Below, piece after piece: positions 1 through 7,434 of a stretch of 23,744 nucleotides of DNA. Each line of letters opens with the position of its first letter. Positions within the stretch are counted from its first letter, which is position 1. The notes beneath the pieces were generated by a model, which searched no databases, was not told where the DNA came from, and was given only the letters and a program-made list of their open reading frames with translations. This DNA is from Lachnospiraceae bacterium UBA3332 (lineage in GTDB: Bacteria > Bacillota > Clostridia > Lachnospirales > Lachnospiraceae). The stretch covers positions 1-23,744 of the forward strand of contig DERU01000129.1 in the NCBI GenBank assembly GCA_002361095.1. Direction: 5' to 3'. Made by a program: the position numbers and the translations under genes.

Positions 1-73
1 GGAGAATTTCCCGTTTCGGATATTGCCGCAGGAAATCCCTGCGCGTCCGCTGCCGCTTCCGCCCGGTTCGCAT
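1..73 (-). CDS. Partial hypothetical protein (N-terminal 24 residues only)
   Basis: An ATG at 71-73 on the minus strand is preceded, five bases upstream, by a good GGGAGG ribosome site, and the frame stays open to the window edge. The 24 visible residues are very basic (MRTGRKRQ at the start, then RRDFLRQYPKREIL) and match no family I can name. The gene would be the next in the long minus-strand operon, 53 bases after the exchanger stop. Support comes only from the ribosome site, the context and the open frame; the rest lies outside the window, so this may be wrong. Confidence 0.45.
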   Translation of the reverse strand, partial: MRTGRKRQRTRRDFLRQYPKREIL

Positions 74-126
74 GCCTGCCTCCCGCCTTAAGCTGCCTCC
101 ATTGGGGTTGAACTGTTACCTCTTTA

Positions 127-1092
127 TTAAAGAGTAAACTGTATTCCGCAAAACGCTATATAGATCAGCAAAAGCAGGATACCCTGCGCCCTGGACAGCT
201 TCCCCCGAATCAGGGCCGGCATCGTCATCAGCAGCATAACCGCAAACATAACCGGAATTTCCAATACAAGGGAAGCGTTATGCCCAAACAGCATCGCGCT
301 TTGCGGAACGCTGAAAGGAGCGAGCGTAACGGAAACACCGCTGACCAGCACCAAATTGAAAAGATTCGCCCCGATCACATTGCCAAGGGACAATGCCCCA
401 TGTCCTTTCGTCAGGGCGGTAATCGCCGTCACCAGTTCCGGCAGGGAAGTGCCCAGCGCGACAAAGGTCAGGGCGATAACCGATTCCGGCACGCCCATCG
501 CTTTTGCGATCAGCGTTCCGTTATCCACCAAAAGATCTGCCCCCACCGCGATCAGCGCCGCGCCGATCACCAGAAAGACAATATTCCAGACCAGCGTTTT
601 TTCCTTCCCTTCCTGCTCTTCTTCCGTTTCCCCGGAAGGATTGTTTTTCATCTGCAGGATCGTAGTCACCATATAGATCACAAAGATCAGCAGCATCAAA
701 AAGCCGACCCATCTCCCGAAATAACCGGCAAAATACGCCACGCCGGCATAAATCAGCGCAGCGGCAAAGAAAAAGAGTACCGGCGTGCGCAGCGTCTTTT
801 TATTCACCGGGCCCGGCTTTACCGCGATCGTAATGGCAGCGATGAGCGCGGTGTTACAAATCACGGAACCGATCGCGTTTCCGTACGCAATTTCCCCGTG
901 TCCCGTAAGCGCAGATGTTGTGGAAACCATCACCTCCGGCAGGGTTGTTCCGATGGAAACCACCGTCGCGCCGATCAGCAGTTCCGGCAGATGAAATCTG
1001 CGGGCAATTCCCGTGGAACCGTCCACAAACCAGTCCCCGCCCTTAATCAGACAGACCAGCCCGACTATGAATAACAATACAGGAATAAACAT
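127..1092 (-). CDS. CaCA-family Na+/Ca2+ antiporter-like membrane protein (YrbG type)
   Basis: A 321-residue integral membrane protein with the two alpha repeats that define the Ca2+/cation antiporter family. Repeat 1 (about residues 41-80) contains GTTLPE and GNAIGS; repeat 2 (about 206-245) contains GTSLPE and GNVIGANLFN. An acidic loop around residues 153-163 separates the halves, as in YrbG-type exchangers. Repeat 1 reads GSVICN where many relatives have GSNIFN, a small deviation in a part that lines the ion site. The start is supported by TTAGGAGA seven bases upstream. It follows the double-domain esterase by 39 bases on the same strand, so it may be the tail of the catabolic operon, although ion exchange has no obvious link to sugar acid breakdown. 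The transported ion cannot be read from sequence. Confidence 0.88.
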   Translation of the reverse strand: MFIPVLLFIVGLVCLIKGGDWFVDGSTGIARRFHLPELLIGATVVSIGTTLPEVMVSTTSALTGHGEIAYGNAIGSVICNTALIAAITIAVKPGPVNKKTLRTPVLFFFAAALIYAGVAYFAGYFGRWVGFLMLLIFVIYMVTTILQMKNNPSGETEEEQEGKEKTLVWNIVFLVIGAALIAVGADLLVDNGTLIAKAMGVPESVIALTFVALGTSLPELVTAITALTKGHGALSLGNVIGANLFNLVLVSGVSVTLAPFSVPQSAMLFGHNASLVLEIPVMFAVMLLMTMPALIRGKLSRAQGILLLLIYIAFCGIQFTL

Positions 1093-1131
1093 GTTCTTCT
1101 CTCCTAACTCGCATTCTGACGGATGACGGCT

Positions 1132-2751
1132 TTACGACTCCGTTTCGGCGCACATAATCCTGTGCGCGCCGTCCGTCCGGCGGAAACGTTTCAAAAAATC
1201 CCATGTAAAGCGGCTTTCCTCTTCCGTCGCGCCATGGGGCATATCGCGCATCACCGTAACCGTCATCAGCGTTTTTCCTTCTTCATTCTTCCCCAAAAAG
1301 GTACAAAAATGCGCCTCCTCCCGGCGCTGCCAGCCGACCAGGCCATTGGCCCGCGCTGCCGGCGCAATCATCCGGTCCTTCCCTGCGTCCGCCGCCCGGT
1401 CCTGATCCCCAAATACAAAGGCAAACGGCATTTCAAATCCGCTTTCCAAAAAAGCGTCCAAAACCGCCGTAAACTCTGCGTCAAATTCCGGTTCCATCAT
1501 ACTCGTATCCGCTTTCATCATGGCTCCCGTATTTCCGGGCGGCGCATTCCACGGGGAAACCCCCGCAAACAGCTGCGGATACGACACCGCTGCCTCCCGC
1601 ACCATCATACCGCCGTTGGAAAAGCCGGTGAGATAAACCCGTCCGGTATCGATTCCAAACTCCTCCGCCATGCGGCTCACAATCTCGGGAAACAGCATCC
1701 CATCCCGGGGCAAAAACCAGATGTTCCCCGGGGAATCCGGGGAAACCAAAATGAATTCCCCGGTCTCATCCGCAAGCCTGTCCCATCCGTTTTTGGCCGT
1801 AAACAACCACGCGGGCTCCCCCCTGCCGTGTACGGTAAACACCAGCGCCAGACCGCGCCGGTGCTCCTTTCCCTTTGGCAAATGAACAAAATATTCATAG
1901 GAATTGCCGTTTACCCGAACCCGGCGGCGCAAAAAACGGGGATTTTCATAAAACTCTTCTTTGCTGTCCGCCAAAGCCAGCGTTCCGTCAGGGCCGTTTT
2001 TCCACCGGATTACATGGCAAAAACATTCTTCCCAAATCATCCGGTTCAAACGTGCATCCCCCGCCTCAAAAGTTCCGAAAAACACCCGCGTCTGCCATGC
2101 GGGATTTTCCTTTGCCTTTGTCATACTGCCGCGCAGACCGCGCACCCACACTTCCGATTCCATATATGCCCCATAGCTTTCCCGGAAATGGCGCATTGCA
2201 ATTTTTGTATCCGTTCCTTCTTTCTGAAACATCCACAGATGCACGGGAATCTCGCGGTTTTTTTTGCGGTATCCGGCGCTGACCTTTGGGGTGAGCCAAT
2301 GACAGGACAGCGCGTCCGCCGCCGAATAATCCTCCGGCATTCCGTTCACCAGCGCGGCGGCGGCAAACATATTGGGATATTCCACCAAAAGGTTTCCCGC
2401 AAATACCGCCCCGTCCCCGTATCCCGCCAAATACAACAGCGTTTCCCAGCACCACAGCATACCGCCCCGTCCCCAGATCGCCTGCCCGCTTCTGGTTGCA
2501 AAGCGTCCGCAGTTTTCTTTGTATATTTCCATCAAAAGGCCGGTGGATTCTGTCTCCCACCCGCCCAAAACCACCGGAATGATAAGAACCGAACCGCTCT
2601 CTTCCGCAAGTTCCCGCCATCCCGTTTGAACCGCAAACCGCTCTGCCGCCTCCCGATCCGGCACGGCGGCCGCAGGCGGGCACACAAAAACGGTTCTGCA
2701 CGGATCGCAGGCAGCTTTTGTGGATACATAAGCGTAGAATTTCTTTTCCAT
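1132..2751 (-). CDS. Tandem alpha/beta-hydrolase esterase (active C-terminal domain, degenerate N-terminal copy)
   Basis: A 539-residue protein made of two related alpha/beta-hydrolase domains. The C-terminal half (from about residue 277) resembles PHB-depolymerase/feruloyl-esterase-like enzymes: oxyanion-side VHGRG, nucleophile GFSNGG (Ser378), acid GDQD (around Asp449/Asp451) and PHG (His506). The N-terminal half aligns with it by eye: GWRELAEESGSVLIIP (44-59) matches GWDRLADETGEFILVSP (322-338). GYGDG (110-114) sits where GFSNG should be, so Gly112 replaces the serine. There is no signal peptide, so it should be cytoplasmic. The start at MEKKF is chosen because AAAGGAGA lies just upstream; a longer version would begin at 2796. 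It probably deacylates an imported substrate. The ester hydrolysed is unknown. Confidence 0.82.
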   Translation of the reverse strand: MEKKFYAYVSTKAACDPCRTVFVCPPAAAVPDREAAERFAVQTGWRELAEESGSVLIIPVVLGGWETESTGLLMEIYKENCGRFATRSGQAIWGRGGMLWCWETLLYLAGYGDGAVFAGNLLVEYPNMFAAAALVNGMPEDYSAADALSCHWLTPKVSAGYRKKNREIPVHLWMFQKEGTDTKIAMRHFRESYGAYMESEVWVRGLRGSMTKAKENPAWQTRVFFGTFEAGDARLNRMIWEECFCHVIRWKNGPDGTLALADSKEEFYENPRFLRRRVRVNGNSYEYFVHLPKGKEHRRGLALVFTVHGRGEPAWLFTAKNGWDRLADETGEFILVSPDSPGNIWFLPRDGMLFPEIVSRMAEEFGIDTGRVYLTGFSNGGMMVREAAVSYPQLFAGVSPWNAPPGNTGAMMKADTSMMEPEFDAEFTAVLDAFLESGFEMPFAFVFGDQDRAADAGKDRMIAPAARANGLVGWQRREEAHFCTFLGKNEEGKTLMTVTVMRDMPHGATEEESRFTWDFLKRFRRTDGAHRIMCAETES

Positions 2752-2780
2752 TCCCGTCTCCTTTCGCCGCCTGTGTTTTT

Positions 2781-2810
2781 GTAACGGCCCGGACAAGTCC
2801 GGACCGTTAC
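2781..2810 (-). repeat. Strong intercistronic stem-loop
   Basis: GTAACGG and CCGTTAC flank CCGGAC-AA-GTCCGG. On the plus strand one position is a C/A mismatch, but on the minus-strand RNA the same position is a G-U pair, giving an unbroken 14-pair stem. That suggests it works in the operon transcript. It lies between the permease stop and the esterase ribosome site. It is followed by A-rich sequence, not a U tract, so it is not an intrinsic terminator; an mRNA stability or partial attenuation element is more likely. Confidence 0.7.
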
Positions 2811-2867
2811 GTATTCATTATGGCAGCCTCCATGCCGCACTTTGGCAGCGCCACCACAACCCAAAGA

Positions 2868-4151
2868 TTACATCGGGAAAATAACGGCTGCGGCAACGCT
2901 GAGCGCAATAATCCGGATCAGGTACATGGGCACCGTGAACTTCCAGAATTCCGGCAGCTTATATTTTCCCATCCCCATGATCATGGCGGGCATTCCGTCA
3001 ATGGGCATATAGCCGCCCTGCCATCCGGATACCACAACCGCCGCCGCTGCCGCCGTCGGGTTAAGCCCAAGGCTCATGCACGCCGCGATCGCAATCGGGG
3101 CAAAGATATATACGGAGCCCATATTGGAACCCGTAAAGGTGGCACAGGTACTGGTCAACAGCGCAAACAGGAAGATAATCAGCACAGCCGGTACACTGGC
3201 GCCCAAGGTACCTGCAATCGCTTCCCCGATCATGGCGGTAAAGCCGGAATTTGCCAGCGCGTCCGCCACACCGATCACGCCCGCCATCATCAGGATTACA
3301 GGTGCGAACATATTTTCCCTGAACTCCTTAAAGTCAACCACCTTGGTCAAAAGCAGAATCATTGCCGCAAGGCCGGGAATCGCATACGCCATATTGCCAA
3401 GGGTATTCATCATCATCATGCCGACCACGCTGACAGCAAACAGCACAACGGTCAGTTTTTCCTTCCACGCGGGCATGCCCACCGCTTTGGTTTTATCGAT
3501 CTTGGCCGCCGCATCCTCCTCGGCTGCCGCGATGGGATGGTCGGGCAGAAGTTTATAGGATACCAGACACCAGATCAAGAACGCTATCGCCATCACAAAG
3601 TTTACGACGGCAAATTTTGCCATGGAAACCTTCTCCAGATATCCTGCGGTTTCCAGCACCGAACTGACCACCCCATAATACAGCGCCACGTTCAGCGGAA
3701 TCAGCGGATGGTTAGTGGCAAATCCAAGCGGCATCATCAGCTTGGACGTAGGCATCTTTTTCGTATAGGGAATCGTCGAAATCAGGGACAGGATCAGCAC
3801 ATAGTATCCGGTGTTCCCGCCGCCCACCAGGCTGGCGCCCAGCATTACGACAATTACCAACAGGGCATAGCTTTTATAACCGCCCTTGTTGACCAGCGCG
3901 ATCAGGGTTTCTTTTACCTTGTCCATCAGCCGCGTTTTCTGTACGCCCGCAAGTACCACCATGAACGTGGCGATCATGATTACGCTGGAATTCGCAAAGC
4001 CCGCAAACGCCTCCGGAACCGTGGACAGCCCTGTCACTACCAGTAAAAGACACGCCAGAATCGGCGGCGCCCCAAAAGGCAATACGTCAAACATGATCAG
4101 GGCAATCATGATGATCAATACAAGAAGAGCCAATATCATTTGTGTTGTCAT
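2868..4151 (-). CDS. SLC13/DASS-type (CitM-like) anion permease
   Basis: A 427-residue, very hydrophobic protein with roughly 11-12 predicted membrane spans. It has the layout of divalent-anion:sodium symporters and citrate-transporter-like permeases, in which a repeated half carries hairpin loops. Landmarks I used are the N-terminal PFGAPPILACLLLVVTGL region and the TSTCATFTGSNMGSVY segment near residue 340. The family imports di- and tricarboxylates, sulfate and related organic anions. In this operon the natural reading is uptake of the sugar acid or acylated acid that the neighbouring enzymes degrade. The start is supported by TAGGAGA nine bases upstream. It lies 28 bases after the upstream esterase stop. 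A link to gluconate-type permeases cannot be ruled out by eye. Confidence 0.8.
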   Translation of the reverse strand: MTTQMILALLVLIIMIALIMFDVLPFGAPPILACLLLVVTGLSTVPEAFAGFANSSVIMIATFMVVLAGVQKTRLMDKVKETLIALVNKGGYKSYALLVIVVMLGASLVGGGNTGYYVLILSLISTIPYTKKMPTSKLMMPLGFATNHPLIPLNVALYYGVVSSVLETAGYLEKVSMAKFAVVNFVMAIAFLIWCLVSYKLLPDHPIAAAEEDAAAKIDKTKAVGMPAWKEKLTVVLFAVSVVGMMMMNTLGNMAYAIPGLAAMILLLTKVVDFKEFRENMFAPVILMMAGVIGVADALANSGFTAMIGEAIAGTLGASVPAVLIIFLFALLTSTCATFTGSNMGSVYIFAPIAIAACMSLGLNPTAAAAAVVVSGWQGGYMPIDGMPAMIMGMGKYKLPEFWKFTVPMYLIRIIALSVAAAVIFPM

Positions 4152-4179
4152 TTTCCGTTTCTCCTATTTGTTTTAATTT

Positions 4180-5166
4180 TCATAACCGGTCTCTCAAAAA
4201 CTGATACGCGAAACTGTCCACCCGGCTGCCAAGACTCGGCCCATGGCCGCCGCAGGAATAAGAAACATAGGTGGCATCCGCCCCTGCGGCCGTCAGCGCA
4301 TGGTAAAGCATCTCGCTCTGGCACACCGGAACAATCGGGTCATGTCCCCCGTGGAACAGGCAAACCGGCGGATTGTTTTTGTTAACGTAGCGGATCGGAC
4401 TGCACTTTTGCAGCAGTGCAATATAATGCCAGTCGGGATCCGACGGATCCGCCTTTTCCAAAATCCGTCCCAGTTTCTGCATGGTACGCCCGGGGCCGGT
4501 ATATCCCACGATAAGCGCAGGAATGATCCCAGCCTTATCATTGCCCACATTCTCGATCTCCGTACCGGTCAGGTCGGCAGGCGGGCCGTCCATAGCCTCT
4601 ACGTTATCGCGCAGCACTTTGGTCAGATCGGCCGGCCCGTAGAAAATGCATGCCGCTTTCACGGTGCTGGAATATTCCGTATTTCCCCCTACCGTTCCCT
4701 CCAGTTCCTTACAGTCCGCGCTAAGCGCTACCATGGAAGCAAGATGGCCTCCTGCGGAGTTTCCCAGCACGCCGATGCGCTCCGGGTCGATGTGGTAAGA
4801 TGCCCCGTTCGCTTTCAGGAAACGGATCACCGCTTTGGCGTCATGAATGCAGGCCGGGAAAATGGCCTGGCTGACCAAACGGTAATCCGGACAGACCACT
4901 GTGTAGCCCTCCTGCGTCATCCTTACCAAATCCCTGCAGTAAACGGCTTTCTGCGTCACCTGTTTGTATTCGCCCCACATCCATCCGCCGCCGAAATAAT
5001 AAACGATGCACGGCCCCGGTTCGGTCTGCGCAGGCGACTGGTAAATATCCAGTTTCAGCGTATAAGACTGCCCGTTGTCCAGCGCTGCCTCCCCATATAC
5101 CACATCCTCATAGCGGGGAGGCTGCTCCGGCGGGCACAACGGTTTTACTTTTGGCGGTATGTACAT
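4180..5166 (-). CDS. Alpha/beta-hydrolase esterase (HSL/BD-FAE-like)
   Basis: A 328-residue hydrolase of the hormone-sensitive-lipase/acetyl-esterase group. The triad can be read as Ser137 (GNSAGG), Asp276 (HGGHDP) and His308 (CGGHGP). The oxyanion-hole motif, normally HGGGW, is YFGGGW at residues 57-62, so the leading histidine is replaced by phenylalanine. Catalysis should survive because the glycines form the hole. There is no signal peptide. The ATG is separated by one base from the stop of the Asp-box protein and has an AAGGTG ribosome site seven bases upstream, so the two genes are translationally close. It probably removes acyl groups from the sugar or acid handled by this operon. The substrate cannot be deduced. 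Confidence 0.85.
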   Translation of the reverse strand: MYIPPKVKPLCPPEQPPRYEDVVYGEAALDNGQSYTLKLDIYQSPAQTEPGPCIVYYFGGGWMWGEYKQVTQKAVYCRDLVRMTQEGYTVVCPDYRLVSQAIFPACIHDAKAVIRFLKANGASYHIDPERIGVLGNSAGGHLASMVALSADCKELEGTVGGNTEYSSTVKAACIFYGPADLTKVLRDNVEAMDGPPADLTGTEIENVGNDKAGIIPALIVGYTGPGRTMQKLGRILEKADPSDPDWHYIALLQKCSPIRYVNKNNPPVCLFHGGHDPIVPVCQSEMLYHALTAAGADATYVSYSCGGHGPSLGSRVDSFAYQFLRDRL

Positions 5167-5167
5167 A

Positions 5168-6328
5168 TCACTGCACCTTCGCGGAAGTCGGATTGTAAAG
5201 CCCTACCGTCTCACGCTTTTTACCCATCACATCCTCTTCCGTAAAACTCATATACTTCACACCGATACGGTCTTTGTAGGCAAAGGCCAGATGCAGCCTG
5301 CCGTCCGCGCCCTGCATGATATAAGGATATTCATACTGTTTGTTATTGGTTTTATTCTTGTCGCCCATATAACCTTCGCCCCGCTCCATGTAACGGATCA
5401 TGGGGAAGGTCTGGCCGCCGTCCTCCGAAAGCGCCACCGCCACCGGACAGCGCAGTCCCGGCCAGGATGCGATCCCCGGCGTAGGGCAGGGCGTACAGGT
5501 GGGATTGTAGGCAATGGCGATCCTGCCGCTCTTAAGTTTCACCGCACTGATACTGGAATTATTGTTGGGCAATACCGTGGGAACCGGTTCCGTCCAGCTG
5601 TCCCCGTTGTCTTTGGACTCGCTGCGGTAAATATTGTCGGCGGCGCGGCTTCTCATAAACGCCACCAGATGTCCGGGCTCCAGTTCCACCACATTGGCAT
5701 GCACGGCACCGTTGCTCTTTGGCATGTCCACCCTCTTCCAGGTTTTTCCCTGATCGTCCGAAATGCGGAACGCCGTGGGATCGCCGGTAAGCCCCAGTTC
5801 CGAATCGGTGCAGATCCAGTTGCCGAAAATCCAGCGTCCGTTTGCCAATACCTGGATGGGCTGCCTGCAGAAGCTTCCCTCTTCCGGGAACACGGTTTCA
5901 TAATCGCTCCAGGTTTTTCCGTGATCCATACTCTTCTGGCAGCGGATCACGGAAGTAAACTGCATATTGTCCTTCCCCTCCACGCGGGACAGCTGGGAGG
6001 TGTACATTGCCCATACTTTCCCGTCCGGTCCTGCAAACAGGGACGGATTCTGCTCACTCCTCTCCGGATCATGGGATACCTCCACCGGCTCTTCCCACTT
6101 ATCCGCGCCTTTGGGCAGGCGGGCGCACACTACGTTCACATCCGCGTTGCCCTCAAAGGAACCCGCAAACCAGACGCACAGGATATCGCCGTTTTCCAGT
6201 TCCAAAAGTCCCGGGCCGTGGGCGGTTTTATAGCCGCCGGGCGGAATCATCGCTTCCACCGTCCCCATATCCTCGTTCCAATACATTTTTCCGTCCGGCG
6301 TCAATCCCGGCAGTTTCGTGTATTCCAT
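5168..6328 (-). CDS. Asp-box (BNR) beta-propeller protein, sialidase-fold, probably not a true sialidase
   Basis: A 386-residue protein with four Asp boxes at residues 133-140 (SMDHGKTW), 190-197 (SDDQGKTW), 238-245 (SKDNGDSW) and 301-308 (SEDGGQTF). This spacing fits a six-bladed sialidase-fold propeller of the BNR_2 type. I cannot find the FRIP-type motif that carries the first arginine of true sialidases, and there is no signal peptide. A cytoplasmic glycosidase or lyase acting on an imported oligosaccharide is therefore more likely than a secreted sialidase. Database labels for such proteins are usually 'exo-alpha-sialidase' without proof. The start at MEYTK is chosen because AAGGGGG lies seven bases upstream; an in-frame ATG at 6373 is poorer. 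Confidence 0.8.
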   Translation of the reverse strand: MEYTKLPGLTPDGKMYWNEDMGTVEAMIPPGGYKTAHGPGLLELENGDILCVWFAGSFEGNADVNVVCARLPKGADKWEEPVEVSHDPERSEQNPSLFAGPDGKVWAMYTSQLSRVEGKDNMQFTSVIRCQKSMDHGKTWSDYETVFPEEGSFCRQPIQVLANGRWIFGNWICTDSELGLTGDPTAFRISDDQGKTWKRVDMPKSNGAVHANVVELEPGHLVAFMRSRAADNIYRSESKDNGDSWTEPVPTVLPNNNSSISAVKLKSGRIAIAYNPTCTPCPTPGIASWPGLRCPVAVALSEDGGQTFPMIRYMERGEGYMGDKNKTNNKQYEYPYIMQGADGRLHLAFAYKDRIGVKYMSFTEEDVMGKKRETVGLYNPTSAKVQ

Positions 6329-6355
6329 ATGAATACCCCCTTCTCTTTTATAATA

Positions 6356-6382
6356 CGGAAATTCCGCAGACACGGATTTCCG
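6356..6382 (-). repeat. Inverted repeat between the PdxA2 and Asp-box genes
   Basis: CGGAAAT (6356-6362) and ATTTCCG (6376-6382) form a 7-bp inverted repeat around a 13-base loop, in the 63-base gap between two operon genes and just upstream of the Asp-box ribosome site. No U tract follows on the minus strand. It could be an mRNA processing or stability hairpin or simply chance. Confidence 0.35.
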
Positions 6383-6391
6383 GTAAAAACC

Positions 6392-7423
6392 TCATGACGG
6401 CTGCTGACCGGCCATACGGATGGCATAATCCATCGCATTGATCAGGCTCAGTTCGCTGGCAAGTCCCGTTCCCGCCTGATCGAACGCGGTTCCGTGATCC
6501 ACGGAAGCGCGGATGATCGGCAGTCCCAGCGTAATGTTGACGCCGGCCACGGCATCCCACTTCTTTTCCTGCCGGTTGTACACAAATCCTACCACTTTCA
6601 GCGGAATATGGCCCTGGTCATGGTACATGGCAACCACGATATCATACCATCCGCCCCGCGCCTTGGAAAATACGGTATCGGGGGGAACCGGCCCGTCCGC
6701 CAGAATGCTTTCCGCCTTCGCGGCCTCAATGGCAGGCGTAATTTCCTCGATTTCCTCCCTGCCAAACATCCCGTTTTCACCGCTGTGGGGATTCAAGCCT
6801 GCCACACCGATCTTAGGCTGTGCGATCCCAAGCTGTTTACAGGCCTGATCGGCAATGCGGATCACCTCAAGCACCCGGTCTTTCTTTACCCGGTCGCACG
6901 CCTCCCGCAGGGAAACATGGGTGGAAACATGTACTACCCGCAGATTCTCATGGGCCAGCATCATGGTATATTTTTTGGTTCCGGTATACTCGGCATAAAT
7001 CTCGGTATGTCCGGAAAAATGATGGCCCGCCAGATTCATGGCTTCCTTATTCAAAGCATTGGTAACGGTAGCGTCGATCTTTTTTTCCATGGCCAGTTCG
7101 ATGACCTTCTTCACGTACTGGAACGCCGCGTTGCCCGCCATAACGGATACCTGTCCCCGTTTCAGCTGCGCGATATCAACCACGCCCATGTCGTAAACGT
7201 CTATGGTTCCGTATGCAAACAGCGCCTCCTCCACTTTGCTGACCTTATGGATACGCAGCTTTTCGGAAAGCCCGGTAATTTTAAGCGCTTCCTCCATCAC
7301 CGGAGCGTCTCCTATAACCAGCGGCCTGCACCTTTCATACACAGTGGGATCCGCCAGCGCCTTCGCTGTAATTTCCGGCCCGATGCTCGCCGGATCACCC
7401 ATGGTAATTCCTATGATCTTCAT
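6392..7423 (-). CDS. pdxA2: PdxA2-type 4-phospho-D-threonate/D-erythronate dehydrogenase
   Basis: A 343-residue PdxA-family NAD-dependent oxidative decarboxylase. Typical motifs are TMGDPASIGPE at the N-terminus and GHTE (His139), with metal-ligand histidines His169 (STHVSL), His213 (NPHSGE) and His268 (MYHDQGH), in the order seen in E. coli PdxA. PdxA itself makes pyridoxal phosphate precursor. PdxA2 paralogues next to a DUF1537 kinase instead oxidise and decarboxylate 4-phospho-threonate or -erythronate to DHAP and CO2. The kinase three genes upstream makes that the likely role here. The start MKIIGI has GAGGAGGG five bases upstream, 11 bases after the aldolase stop. A longer ATG at 7438 would place that ribosome site inside the protein. 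Confidence 0.88.
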   Translation of the reverse strand: MKIIGITMGDPASIGPEITAKALADPTVYERCRPLVIGDAPVMEEALKITGLSEKLRIHKVSKVEEALFAYGTIDVYDMGVVDIAQLKRGQVSVMAGNAAFQYVKKVIELAMEKKIDATVTNALNKEAMNLAGHHFSGHTEIYAEYTGTKKYTMMLAHENLRVVHVSTHVSLREACDRVKKDRVLEVIRIADQACKQLGIAQPKIGVAGLNPHSGENGMFGREEIEEITPAIEAAKAESILADGPVPPDTVFSKARGGWYDIVVAMYHDQGHIPLKVVGFVYNRQEKKWDAVAGVNITLGLPIIRASVDHGTAFDQAGTGLASELSLINAMDYAIRMAGQQPS

Positions 7424-7434
7424 CTCTGCCCTCC

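Noticed and set aside
1123..2784. Long plus-strand open frame of about 550 codons opposite the double-domain esterase
   Set aside because: It is low-complexity, rich in Arg, His and Pro, has no family motif, and lies exactly antisense to a gene with clear catalytic motifs and a ribosome site. The same applies to long antisense frames at 2718-4046, 5159-6397, 9595-10935 and 18791-19822.
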